Assembly: GCA_015234045.1 (NCBI GenBank)
Contig: JADFWU010000042.1
Span: 1-28,534, forward strand
DNA from: Magnetococcales bacterium
GTDB taxonomy: Bacteria; Pseudomonadota; Magnetococcia; Magnetococcales; JADFWU01
DNA: 28,534 bases
Direction: 5' to 3'
The translations under genes and the position numbers were made by a program. The notes beneath the pieces were generated by a model that saw only the letters and a program-made list of their open reading frames with translations, was not told the DNA's origin and did no database searches. Below are positions 1-8,546 of the stretch, in pieces; the first letter of the stretch is position 1, and each line of letters begins with the position of its first letter.

Positions 1-1
1 C

Positions 2-535
2 AGCAGCCGTGGCGCTATTGTGGTGGGTGAGGATGGCAGTATCGTTGGTATTGTCACCATTAAGGATGTACTCAACTTCATCTTCGGTGGTGTTTCAGAA
101 GATATGAGGCTGTTGGAGAAATACAAAGTCACAGCCGATACCGACAGCTTCTTCCTGCCTGGTGATATGCGTCTTAAAGATTTTAACGATCTGACAAATA
201 TCAATGTGACCGATGCACGTATGACCACACTGGGTGGTTTTGCACTGCGTCTGTTTGGTGAGGTTCCCAAGGTTGGTGACAGCGTCAAGAGCCGTGAAGG
301 TGTTAAGTTAATCGTCACAGAGATGGATCGCTTCAGGATTCAATCTTTGGAAGTACGTCTTGTATTTGAAAAAGACAAGAAGTCTTATGACGATTCCAAC
401 GCCGAAGAGGGTGTAGCCGAAGAGGGTGTAGCCGAAGAGGAGAGTGTAGTCGAAAACGAGACTGCCACATCGGAATCGGAAACAACATCCGATACGGCTG
501 CCGATGATACCACGGCTGATGAAGACAAGAAGTGA
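2..535 (+). CDS. CNNM/CorC-HlyC family protein, C-terminal part (5' end outside window)
   Basis: The reading frame is open from the first bases, so the gene starts upstream of the window. What remains is the end of a CBS domain (SRGAIVVGEDGSIVGIVTIKD), followed by a CorC/HlyC transporter-associated domain (MRLKDFNDLTN, then GEVPKVGDSV). In this family an N-terminal CNNM (DUF21) membrane domain precedes a CBS pair and this cytosolic regulatory domain, and members are linked to Mg2+/Co2+ efflux or membrane-damage resistance. The last 50 residues are an acidic low-complexity tail rich in E, D, T and S, built partly from a 15-base DNA repeat. The next gene, 58 bases downstream, is a paralogue, so the two are probably a co-transcribed pair. 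The family is sure; the transported ion is not. Confidence 0.85.
   Translation, partial: SSRGAIVVGEDGSIVGIVTIKDVLNFIFGGVSEDMRLLEKYKVTADTDSFFLPGDMRLKDFNDLTNINVTDARMTTLGGFALRLFGEVPKVGDSVKSREGVKLIVTEMDRFRIQSLEVRLVFEKDKKSYDDSNAEEGVAEEGVAEEESVVENETATSESETTSDTAADDTTADEDKK
401..448 (+). repeat. Tandem 15-base repeat in the acidic tail
   Basis: The unit gccgaagagggtgta occurs at 401-415 and 416-430. A third, slightly expanded copy lies at 431-448. It encodes AEEGV-type pentapeptides in the disordered acidic tail of the first CNNM protein. It keeps the reading frame, so copy-number change would only lengthen or shorten the tail. Confidence 0.85.
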
Positions 536-593
536 CGTCCATCCACCTGAATCGGTTTATCCGCTCAACGGTGGGTTGCCAGGAGCTTGAATC

Positions 594-1862
594 ATGAGTT
601 TTGAAATCATTATCCAACTGATCGCCATGGTGGTGCTGTTGCTTTTGAAAGGATTCTTTTCAGGATCCGAAATCGCCATGGTTAACTGTGACAAATTGAA
701 AATGGCCCACATGGCCAAACAAGGCAATCGTGGTGCTCAAAAGGTACTGGAACTATTTGAAACACCCGATATCATTCTGGGTACGACACTGGTTGGCACC
801 AACGTAGCCACCGTTGGCGTTTCCACCATGGGTGCGTTGATCTTTATTGAGGCGATGGGGTCAATCGGTGACTTTATCTCTGTGCTGATATTGACACCTT
901 TTATGTTGATTTTGGGCGAGATCGTACCCAAGAGCATCTATCAACAAAAAGCGGATATCTTTGCTCCTTGGATCATCTATCCTCTACGCTTCTCTTCCCT
1001 GGCCTTCATGCCAGTGATTTTTGTCTTCAGTCGAGTTGCTCGTATGGCGACTAAGCTGGTTGGTGGTTCTGGCAATTCGCAGAATCAGATCACCCGCGAA
1101 GGCATTCGGATGATTCTTGAAATGTCTGAGACACAAGCCGGTGTTGAGCGTATTGATAAAGAGCGTATTCGCCGGATCATCCGCTTTGCCGATACCACGG
1201 TTGGTGAAACTATGGTGCCGTTGGCTGAAGTTGTCGGTATTCCTCAGGATACATCGGTTGTTAATGCAGTGAGAATTGTCCGCGAAAGTGGATTCAACCG
1301 CTTGCCGGTTTATAAAGAGAATATCACCGATATTGTTGGTGTATTGACAATCAAATCCAGAGATTTGTTGATGCCAAAATCGGTTATGGAGAGCAAGACG
1401 CTTGATGATTTTGTCACTAAGCCGCTCTACCTCTCACCAGTTCAGAATATTGACCGGGTTATGCCGGATCTTCGGACACGTCACGATCATTTTGGTGTGG
1501 TGGTTGATGAGTTTGGCTCTGGTATCGGCATCGTCACCATGGAGGATATTTATGAAGAGGTGGTGGGCGAGATTGATCTCGGCATTAACTTTGAAGAGTA
1601 TCGTTCACATACAGCACGCTACCATATTGACCATCTTGATGAAGATACATATGTGGTGGATGGCCGTACGCCTATCTCTCATCTCAATGATGAGCTCTCC
1701 TTCCAACTGCCGATTGGTGAAGCACATACCATTGCTGGTTTCATGAGTTTGCGCCTTGGTAGAATTCCCAAGGAAGGCGATAAGATCACTGAGCTTGATT
1801 ATCACTTTGTTGTTCAGGAAGCCGATGATCGTACTGCTCTGAAGGTACATATTTCCCGCTAA
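594..1862 (+). CDS. CNNM/CorC-HlyC family membrane protein (hemolysin-like, CBS pair)
   Basis: A full-length 422-residue protein. An N-terminal CNNM (DUF21) domain spans about residues 1-190 with several hydrophobic helices and the family motif GFFSGSEIA near residue 20. Then come a CBS pair (about 200-330; FNRLPVYKENITDIVGVL and FGVVVDEFGSGIGIVTMEDI) and a CorC/HlyC domain (about 340-420; GEAHTIAGF, RIPKEGDKI). Such proteins sit in the inner membrane and are associated with divalent cation (Mg2+/Co2+) export or homeostasis. The start has a GGAG ribosome site about 10 bases upstream. It follows a paralogue and is followed by a strong terminator. The general family is certain; the specific substrate cannot be read from sequence. 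Confidence 0.9.
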   Translation: MSFEIIIQLIAMVVLLLLKGFFSGSEIAMVNCDKLKMAHMAKQGNRGAQKVLELFETPDIILGTTLVGTNVATVGVSTMGALIFIEAMGSIGDFISVLILTPFMLILGEIVPKSIYQQKADIFAPWIIYPLRFSSLAFMPVIFVFSRVARMATKLVGGSGNSQNQITREGIRMILEMSETQAGVERIDKERIRRIIRFADTTVGETMVPLAEVVGIPQDTSVVNAVRIVRESGFNRLPVYKENITDIVGVLTIKSRDLLMPKSVMESKTLDDFVTKPLYLSPVQNIDRVMPDLRTRHDHFGVVVDEFGSGIGIVTMEDIYEEVVGEIDLGINFEEYRSHTARYHIDHLDEDTYVVDGRTPISHLNDELSFQLPIGEAHTIAGFMSLRLGRIPKEGDKITELDYHFVVQEADDRTALKVHISR

Positions 1863-1883
1863 GTTCGGGATAACATGGTGTAT

Positions 1884-1920
1884 AAAAAAGGCCTGGAACT
1901 GTGTTCCGGGCCTTTTTTTT
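1884..1920 (+). terminator. Rho-independent terminator after the CNNM pair
   Basis: A 9-bp stem (ggcctggaa pairing with ttccgggcc, one G-T) has a 5-base loop, is preceded by A residues and is followed by a run of eight T. It ends the CNNM transcript before dnaQ. Confidence 0.9.
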
Positions 1921-1982
1921 GATTTATGATGGGATGATTAATTTTTTCTGTGGCCCTTACACAAAAGCAACTGGAGACAGCT

Positions 1983-2678
1983 ATGGAGCGTCTGATAGTG
2001 CTGGATACAGAGACCACTGGTTTCTCTCCGGCAGATGGAGACCGGATCGTTGAAATTGGCTGTGTTGAGCTGATTGACATGCGCGTAGGCGCTCATAAGC
2101 AGTGGTACATCAATCCAGAGCGAGACATTCCACAAGAGGCCATTGATGTACACGGTATCACCAATGAACAGGTTGCCGATGCACCTAAATTCCACGAAAT
2201 TGCCCAGGAATTTCTCGACTTTGTTGGCGATAGCAAAATGGTGATCCACAATGCTACCTTTGATATGCGTTTTCTCAATGCAGAACTGAAAAAAGACAAG
2301 CGCCCTCCCCTTCCCGATGATCAAGCCATTGATACATTGCCTATGGCACGACGGACTTTTCCGGGTAAAGCCGCCAGTCTGGACGCATTATGCCGTCGAT
2401 ATGGGATTGACAATAGCCGACGGAACTTTCACGGCGCGTTGTTGGACTCACAACTTCTCGCTGAAGTATATGTTGAGTTGACCGGCGGTAATCAATTTGC
2501 AATGGAGTTAAGTGACACATTAAGACAGAAAAAGGCCAGCGTTGAGGTGTTGAAGCCGTTGACCGATATTCCCAAACGACATTGGCCGATTCCGCAGCAT
2601 GAAGCGGATGCACACCTGCTCTATCTGGATATGCTTCAGAGTAAATCCGGGGCCTGTATCTGGTTGGAAGATAAGTGA
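1983..2678 (+). CDS. dnaQ: DNA polymerase III epsilon subunit (3'-5' proofreading exonuclease)
   Basis: DEDDh-type exonuclease, about 231 residues from the chosen start. Exo I is VLDTETTGF at the N terminus. Exo II is the VIHNATFDMRFL block near residue 90. The Exo III His-Asp pair lies in NFHGALLDSQLLAEVY. The protein proofreads replication errors as part of the Pol III core and is the usual length for DnaQ. An in-frame GTG at 1950 would add 11 residues. The ATG at 1983 is preferred because the exonuclease motif begins five residues later, as in other DnaQ proteins, and a GGAG lies about 8 bases before it. Its stop codon overlaps the earliest possible start of the downstream channel gene, so the two are likely translationally linked. 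Confidence 0.93.
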   Translation: MERLIVLDTETTGFSPADGDRIVEIGCVELIDMRVGAHKQWYINPERDIPQEAIDVHGITNEQVADAPKFHEIAQEFLDFVGDSKMVIHNATFDMRFLNAELKKDKRPPLPDDQAIDTLPMARRTFPGKAASLDALCRRYGIDNSRRNFHGALLDSQLLAEVYVELTGGNQFAMELSDTLRQKKASVEVLKPLTDIPKRHWPIPQHEADAHLLYLDMLQSKSGACIWLEDK

Positions 2679-2680
2679 CC

Positions 2681-4060
2681 ATGGAACAATTTCCCAATCA
2701 ACAGGATCACAATACTCTACCCAAAAGTGTAATCAGGCCGGGTGGTCGATTCAAAACGGTCTGGAACTATTTGGTGCTACTGGCAACCTTTTGGTACGCC
2801 ATGATCGTTCCCTTTCAAGTGGCCATGAGCAGTAATCATGAGCTTGAACCGGCTTGGATTTTTACTGTTGATCTGTTGTTAACGCTCTTTTTTATTACTG
2901 ATATCTGGATTAGTTTCCGAACCGCTTTTATGCAGGATGGAGAGACTATCGCTGATCTGAAAATCATTCAACAGCGCTATCTCAGAGGATGGTTTGCACT
3001 GGATCTATTGGCGACCCTGCCTTTAGGCTGGTATTTCCTGATGCAAGGTGATTTTGAAAGTGGCACGTTATTGGGCCTGTTTCGACTGCTGCGCGTGGTG
3101 AAATTACACGCTCTGTTCCGGCTGTTTAATCTAGGTGTTTCATTACGTTTTCATGCACAGTTGGCCCTTCTGTTTTTCTGGATCAGCGTGGGTATCAACT
3201 GGCTCGCTTGTGGTTGGATGTGGTTGGTGCCCAATCAAAGCGGTGATGATTGGGTGAGCTTTACCATTGAAGCCTACTATTGGGTGGTCACCACATTGAC
3301 CACCGTGGGCTATGGCGATATTACACCGATAGATAACCCGACCCGGATCTATACCATGGGCGTGATGCTGGTTGGTGTCGGCATGTACGGTATGGTGATT
3401 GGTAATATCTCATCACTGCTCGTGAGCAGCAATCAGTACAAGTATAAAAAGCGCCAGAAAATCGAAAATCTGGTGAGTTTCATGCGTCAATACAAGGTGC
3501 CAATCAACATTCAAAATGAAGTGTATGGCTTCTACAGGCACTTTCTGCTCGAACAGGCTGCGGATGATCGGACAATTCTCCAAGAGCTTCCTGAGGCGAT
3601 CCAGAGCCGCATATACAGCCATATTAACGTCATGTTATTGAGACAGGTTCCACTGTTTGAAAAAGCTTCTGAAGAGTGTCTTATGGACCTGGAGAAGCGT
3701 TTGGAATCGATGGTCTGCTCTCCGGGCGAAGAGCTGTTCAAGGCGGGCACCATGGGTGAGGATATGTATTTTCTGACCCATGGCGCGGTGGAAGTATTCA
3801 GTGCTGACGGACGATTGTTAGCAAAACTAAGGCGCAGAAGTTTCTTTGGTGAGCTTTCGTTGATCTATGAAAAACCCCGCAATGCGACTATAAGAAGCGC
3901 TACGTTTTGCGATATGTTCCGCTTGAAAAAATCCGATTTCCTACAGGTGATATCCAACTGTCCGCATTTTAAAAACAGCTTGGAAAAAGCGTTGGCAACC
4001 CGCTACGGTGAGGAGACAAAAGGCTTGGTGCCGGTCTGGAATCAGAGGCAAAAAAACTAA
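2681..4060 (+). CDS. Six-helix potassium channel with cytosolic cyclic-nucleotide-binding domain
   Basis: About 459 residues. The N-terminal half has hydrophobic helices S1-S6. A weakly charged S4 (LFRLLRVVKLHALFRLF) and the K+ selectivity filter TTVGYGD (residues about 207-213) are clear. A C-linker follows, then a CNB domain (about 325-440) with a PGEELFKAG start and an FGELSLIYEKPRNATI phosphate-binding cassette that keeps the Glu and Arg expected to bind a cyclic nucleotide. It resembles bacterial CNG/HCN-like channels. The start is ATG 2681; a GTG at 2675 overlapping the dnaQ stop would add two residues. It sits in a tight run with dnaQ and priA, with no functional link known to me. Ion selectivity is well supported; which nucleotide gates it is unknown. 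Confidence 0.9.
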   Translation: MEQFPNQQDHNTLPKSVIRPGGRFKTVWNYLVLLATFWYAMIVPFQVAMSSNHELEPAWIFTVDLLLTLFFITDIWISFRTAFMQDGETIADLKIIQQRYLRGWFALDLLATLPLGWYFLMQGDFESGTLLGLFRLLRVVKLHALFRLFNLGVSLRFHAQLALLFFWISVGINWLACGWMWLVPNQSGDDWVSFTIEAYYWVVTTLTTVGYGDITPIDNPTRIYTMGVMLVGVGMYGMVIGNISSLLVSSNQYKYKKRQKIENLVSFMRQYKVPINIQNEVYGFYRHFLLEQAADDRTILQELPEAIQSRIYSHINVMLLRQVPLFEKASEECLMDLEKRLESMVCSPGEELFKAGTMGEDMYFLTHGAVEVFSADGRLLAKLRRRSFFGELSLIYEKPRNATIRSATFCDMFRLKKSDFLQVISNCPHFKNSLEKALATRYGEETKGLVPVWNQRQKN

Positions 4061-4064
4061 CGCC

Positions 4065-6320
4065 ATGTTTGCCGAGATTGCCCTGCCTATTCCAAAGCGC
4101 ACACTGTTTACCTATGCGGTTCCCGATGCGCTGAAAGCGGTTTGTAAGCCGGGTTGTCTGGTATTGGTTCCCGTTGGAAACCGCTTCCAAACCGGTGTTG
4201 TCTGGCGACTCAGTGAACAGCCTGCATGGCAGGATGGCAAAGTTAGAGCGCTTAAAAATGTGCTCAATCCTGAGCCTCTTTTGGATGAAGGATTGCGTCA
4301 TCTGCTGGATTGGATGGCACGCTATTATCTTAAACCTTTGGGCACTGTTGTTGCGGGCGCACTGCCTAAATATCTGCGCTATGATCGACAACGGCGCTAT
4401 ACCATCACAGAAGAAGGACGCGCTGTTCTGGCTGCGTCCAATGATTCCATAACCGACAAAACAGGCGAAATTCTCAGCCGATTAAGCAAGCGAAAAAAAG
4501 GTCTGACAGAGCAAACTCTCAGTAAACATTTGGGTAAAACCGGCCTGAAATCGCTCTTGACCAAGCTGGAAAAAAAGGACTGGATTCATTGTGAAGAGTC
4601 CTGGAAAGCCAATCTGTCAGAACGGGATTCCAAGATTGATTCCACATCAAGCGGTGTGATTCACGATAGCGAAATATTAAGGCTGACCGATGAACAATAC
4701 CGGGCAGTCGGTGCGCTGCAAGAGGCCATATCAGCAGGAGAATATCGACCATTTTTACTGGAAGGCGTGACCGGTAGCGGTAAGACAGAGGTCTATTTCA
4801 GGGCGATAGAAACATGCCTGGAAAAGGGCAGACAGGTGCTGTTCCTGGTGCCGGAAATCGGACTGACTACACATTTGGTAGAGCGCTTTAGAAAGCGGTT
4901 TCATGAGGTGTTGGCGGTGTTCCATTCCGGCCTGTCAGATCGGCAACGGTTTGAAGCCTGGCAGCGTGTGCGGGCGAATGAGTCCCGGATTGTGGTGGGT
5001 GCCCGTTCGGCACTGTTTGCCCCTTTTTCCAATCTGGGTCTAATCGTGGTGGATGAGGAGCATGATAGCGCTTACAAGCAAGAAGGCGGTGTGCCGTATC
5101 AAGGGCGGGATATGGCGGTTGTTCGCGCTCACAGGGCTAATGCGACGCTTATATTGGGTAGTGCTACTCCGTCATTGGAAAGCATGCTAAATGCCGATAA
5201 TGGTCGTTATACACGGCTTAAATTGATGCAGCGTGCAACGGGTGCCAAACTGCCGGAAGTGATTTTGATTGATCTGCGAAAAGAGATTGAAAAGGGTCCA
5301 AAAGGGTCGTTGATTGGTAACAGCTTGCACCGGGCAATTGCTGATACAGTTGATGGTGGTCGGCAGGTATTACTGTTTCTCAATCGGCGTGGATTTGCAC
5401 CCTCTTTGATCTGTTCCCGATGCGGTTCTGTGATCCAATGTCCCAACTGTTCGGTTGCACTGACTTATCATAAAGCGAAGGCGCGTTTGGTTTGTCATCA
5501 CTGCGATCACTGGCATAAAGCCGAAGAGGTTTGCCCCACCTGTGGACAGCTTTCAATGGTCCATTTCGGGCCAGGAACCGAACGCTTGGAAGAGGAAGTT
5601 GGACGACTTTTCCCTGAGATGCGAATTGCTCGATTGGACAGGGATACCGTAAGCGGACGACAAGGCGTGGACTTGGAAAGCGTACTGAACAGGTTTCGGG
5701 ATCGAGAAATTGATTTGTTAATCGGAACCCAGATGGCAGCCAAAGGATTTCACTTTCCCGGGCTTAGTCTGGTTGGCGTAATCATGGCAGAAACAACGCT
5801 GTTTCAACCCGATTTCAGAGCCGCAGAAAGGACCTTTCAGCTCATCACTCAGGTGGCTGGACGGGCGGGAAGAGAGAAGGACGACCCTGGCGGATTGATG
5901 GTGAAAAACCAGGTGTTAGTACAAACATATGACCCAGAAAATCCGGTATTGCAGGCAGCTATTAATCACGATATGCGAGGATTTTTGAATGGAGAAATGC
6001 CTATTCGTGAAGAGGTGGAATATCCGCCATTTAATAGAATTGCTCTGTTGCGTTTTTCCTGTATAAATATGGCGGAAGGGGTAGCATATGGACAGGCGCT
6101 CATAGAAAAATTACCTATGGAAGAGGCGGTTTCCATCCTTGGTCCAGCACCCGCGCCTATTCATAAATTGCGTAATAAATTCCGCTGGCAATTACTGATT
6201 AAGGAAGAAATAAAAGGACGGCTGCATGGTGTAGCAATTGATATATTGAGGTTGGCTGAATGGTTGGCAACTAGCCGAATTAAGGTGGATTTGGATATTG
6301 ATCCATATGATTTTTACTAG
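4065..6320 (+). CDS. priA: Primosomal protein N', replication-restart helicase PriA
   Basis: A 751-residue superfamily 2 helicase that reloads the replisome at stalled forks. The N-terminal 3'-DNA-binding domain begins FAEIALPIPKRTLFTYAVP. Walker A is GVTGSGKT (residues 234-241) and Walker B is DEEH (330-333). A zinc region holds eight cysteines as four CxxC pairs (450/453, 459/462, 477/480, 490/493), the PriA hallmark. Later helicase motifs include LIGTQMAAKGFHFP and QVAGRAGR. An upstream in-frame start at 4008 lies inside the channel gene. ATG 4065, four bases after that gene's stop, gives the usual PriA N terminus. Length and motif order are normal. No terminator is obvious after the stop. 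Confidence 0.96.
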   Translation: MFAEIALPIPKRTLFTYAVPDALKAVCKPGCLVLVPVGNRFQTGVVWRLSEQPAWQDGKVRALKNVLNPEPLLDEGLRHLLDWMARYYLKPLGTVVAGALPKYLRYDRQRRYTITEEGRAVLAASNDSITDKTGEILSRLSKRKKGLTEQTLSKHLGKTGLKSLLTKLEKKDWIHCEESWKANLSERDSKIDSTSSGVIHDSEILRLTDEQYRAVGALQEAISAGEYRPFLLEGVTGSGKTEVYFRAIETCLEKGRQVLFLVPEIGLTTHLVERFRKRFHEVLAVFHSGLSDRQRFEAWQRVRANESRIVVGARSALFAPFSNLGLIVVDEEHDSAYKQEGGVPYQGRDMAVVRAHRANATLILGSATPSLESMLNADNGRYTRLKLMQRATGAKLPEVILIDLRKEIEKGPKGSLIGNSLHRAIADTVDGGRQVLLFLNRRGFAPSLICSRCGSVIQCPNCSVALTYHKAKARLVCHHCDHWHKAEEVCPTCGQLSMVHFGPGTERLEEEVGRLFPEMRIARLDRDTVSGRQGVDLESVLNRFRDREIDLLIGTQMAAKGFHFPGLSLVGVIMAETTLFQPDFRAAERTFQLITQVAGRAGREKDDPGGLMVKNQVLVQTYDPENPVLQAAINHDMRGFLNGEMPIREEVEYPPFNRIALLRFSCINMAEGVAYGQALIEKLPMEEAVSILGPAPAPIHKLRNKFRWQLLIKEEIKGRLHGVAIDILRLAEWLATSRIKVDLDIDPYDFY

Positions 6321-6784
6321 TGAAATCAATATATTATAGTTATTGTTTTTGACTATACATGCAAATGAGTCAAATCACCTGTATCAGCTAATCAGCTTGA
6401 GAACTGTTATTCTCGCGTGCATGGAAATAACGGTTTTCTAGCAAAGTGATAAATCCTGTTATTGCTTGTACATTTTGAGCCAAAATTACTAGAGAGTGGA
6501 TTCGTGTAAACTTTGACCAGCCAGCCGTTCCAGCCCTGGTAATATTTTTGCTCTGATGATCTGCTTCGCATATCAAAAGCGGCGCAAAAACATCACCAAG
6601 GCTTCCACTCAGGTTGGGAACTATTGTCTATTTTGAATCGAAACCACTATGTTTTTGATGACTTACTTCGAATTAAGAGTTATGCAGTTGAATGAATTTT
6701 GTACCCGTCCTTTAGTAGCAGGTTTGAGCCTTTTTTTTCGAGACACTAAAGAGGCGTTATTCTTTAAGGCGAGAGTGAGATACT
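6321..6784. other. Gene-free gap between priA and the Cys-cluster gene
   Basis: An AT-rich 464-base gap. No intact gene is convincing. On the minus strand 6388-6627 is an open frame without a normal start that may be a transposase end (listed separately). Close to the downstream gene there is a run of eight T (about 6731-6738), but I cannot fit a stem before it. No confident promoter was found. Confidence 0.5.
6388..6627 (-). pseudogene. Possible decayed transposase C-terminal fragment
   Basis: About 79 sense codons stay open on the minus strand, entered directly after a stop and without an ATG. The middle reads TRAGTAGWSKFTRIHSLVIL followed by AQN. This resembles the C-terminal helix pattern of some DDE transposases (G-x-x-G-[FW]-x-x-x-x-R-x-x-x-L-x-x-L-A-x-N). 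No upstream DDE core and no terminal repeats are visible. It may equally be a chance open frame. Low confidence. Confidence 0.3.
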
Positions 6785-7723
6785 ATGTCCGATCAGGATA
6801 AAAAGGGCACAACAATGGATGCGTTTGATGAGGAGTACGCCTTTGTTTCTCGAGAGGTGCGGAACTTTATTAAACCTGTTCGCCTAGGTCGTAAGGAAAC
6901 AATAAAATTTCGGTGTTATCCGGGTATTTCCTGTTTCAATGCGTGTTGTAAGGATATTGATATTATTCTAACGCCTTATGACATGCTCCGTCTGCGTAAG
7001 AGATTGGACGTGACGCCAGAGGCGTTTCTGTATCGCTATGCGAAACCGAGTACCTTGGCCAAGGGCCAACTGCCCATTGCTCTGATCAAGATGGATAAGG
7101 AAACCGGTATCTGTCCATTCAACACCCCCGAAGGGTGTACCGTATATGACGACCGCCCGGTGGCGTGTCGCTACTATCCCGTTGGTATGGCGTTGATGCA
7201 CAAACAGGCGGAAGAGGGGCATGAGGATTTCCACTTTCTGATCAAAGAGACGTTCTGTAAAGGGCATGCAGAAGAGAATCTCTGGACCGTTGGCGCGTGG
7301 CGTGAAGATCAGGGTGCCGATGTGTATGATAGCCAGAATAATGGCTGGATGGAGATAATCATTAAACGGCGTTCGGCGGGTGATGGTGTGGCCACAGGGC
7401 TGCCGATTTCCGAGTTTTTCTATATGGTCAGCACCAATCCACCAGAGTTGCGGCGGTTTTTCTTTGAATCGTCCTTTTTCAAACGCTATGAAGTGGCTGA
7501 AGAGACTCAGGAGATGATGAAGGATGATGATGAAGCACTCATTGAGTTTGGCTTTGCCTGGTTGAAGAGTGTGTTATTTGGTGATCGACATGTCAAAGTG
7601 CGGGAAGATGCGATTAAAGAGGCTGAAGCACGTCGTAAGATCCGAGAAGTAGAGATCAAGGCTGAGTTGAAGCGGCGCATTGATGCAGAAGCGGCGAAAG
7701 CTGAAAAGAAGGATGATAAATAG
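6785..7723 (+). CDS. YkgJ-family cysteine-cluster protein
   Basis: A 312-residue protein. The N-terminal half carries the YkgJ/CxxCxxCC-type cluster: Cys at 44, 50, 54 and 55 (FRCYPGISCFNACCKDID), then GICPFNTPEGCTVYDDRPVAC, CRYYPVG and a further ETFCKGH. The family is thought to bind zinc or an Fe-S cluster; no reaction is established. The C-terminal 60 residues are a highly charged, K/E/A-rich helix that probably forms a coiled coil. A GGCGAGAG stretch 8-15 bases upstream of ATG 6785 can act as ribosome site. A NUDIX gene follows 39 bases downstream on the same strand and may be co-transcribed. Confidence 0.8.
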   Translation: MSDQDKKGTTMDAFDEEYAFVSREVRNFIKPVRLGRKETIKFRCYPGISCFNACCKDIDIILTPYDMLRLRKRLDVTPEAFLYRYAKPSTLAKGQLPIALIKMDKETGICPFNTPEGCTVYDDRPVACRYYPVGMALMHKQAEEGHEDFHFLIKETFCKGHAEENLWTVGAWREDQGADVYDSQNNGWMEIIIKRRSAGDGVATGLPISEFFYMVSTNPPELRRFFFESSFFKRYEVAEETQEMMKDDDEALIEFGFAWLKSVLFGDRHVKVREDAIKEAEARRKIREVEIKAELKRRIDAEAAKAEKKDDK

Positions 7724-7762
7724 CACACTGATCCATCAGAGCCTATTGTAAAGAGCAAGGAC

Positions 7763-8200
7763 ATGATACTAAGACCATGTGGATTATTAATACAAAACAA
7801 TAGCATACTCACTATGCATTATCAGTATGGTGGTCGGGACCGATACAATTTTCCAGGCGGTAAGCCTGATACGGGTGAAACAGTACCGGAGGCTCTGAAG
7901 CGTGAATGGTTTGAAGAGCTGGGAGTGCAAGCCACAGTTGGTGATCTCGCCTGTATTGCCGAAACACATGTCGGTGGTCGGGATATGTTGCACATGGTGT
8001 ATTGGATTGAAACAATAGAAGGTGAGGTGATACTGAATGCGGACCAGACTAAGGCTCTTGATGTTGTCTGGATTGATATCGAACAGATGATTGGAAAAGA
8101 TTTTTATCCTGCTATTGAATTTTGGATAGATAAGGGATTGCGCTCAAAGGGTGATCGAATTCCAGTCGATTTGAAGGTGGTAAATCAGCCATGGTATTGA
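7763..8200 (+). CDS. NUDIX hydrolase
   Basis: A 145-residue single-domain protein with a complete NUDIX box: FPGGKPDTGETVPEALKREW, directly followed by FEELGV. This matches Gx5Ex7REUxEExGU with the metal-binding Glu residues present. NUDIX enzymes cleave nucleoside diphosphates linked to another moiety, such as oxidised nucleotides, ADP-ribose or dinucleotide polyphosphates. The substrate cannot be assigned from the box alone. An AAGGA lies just before ATG 7763. It follows the Cys-cluster gene by 39 bases. A second NUDIX gene at 21202 is only distantly similar. Confidence 0.9.
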   Translation: MILRPCGLLIQNNSILTMHYQYGGRDRYNFPGGKPDTGETVPEALKREWFEELGVQATVGDLACIAETHVGGRDMLHMVYWIETIEGEVILNADQTKALDVVWIDIEQMIGKDFYPAIEFWIDKGLRSKGDRIPVDLKVVNQPWY

Positions 8201-8546
8201 AGTGATAGTGCAGACTGACAATAATAGCGTGTAAATTTAACAATGCAAAAATGACATATCAAGTCAAGGATGAAAAAAATTATAGACCATTTTTGTGATT
8301 TTATTGGAATCTGTAATGAATAAGGCATTTTGACCAGTTGAGTAACATTCGAAAATGACAGTCTTTTTTTGGAGAACTGAGAATAGATCACATATTAGAG
8401 GTAGAGAATATTCTGAATTTCTTCTTATTATATTTGTAAATGGGGGTTGACATGGACCGGTATGTGAAATCATGCTGCTCCGTCAGTATCATTGTTTATC
8501 AACCGATAATTAAGAACAAAATAAGCGTGAAACGGAGTGTCAAAGA
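8201..8546. other. AT-rich gene-free gap before the DUF302 gene
   Basis: This 346-base stretch holds no convincing gene. It is more AT-rich than its neighbours. A perfect -35-like TTGACA lies at 8447-8452, about 95 bases before the next start, but the matching -10 region (catgct, 18 bases on) is poor. I see no clear terminator hairpin after the NUDIX gene. Confidence 0.5.

Noticed and set aside
8447-8476. Promoter for the DUF302 gene
   Set aside because: The -35 TTGACA is perfect but the -10 region (catgct) is too poor to call.
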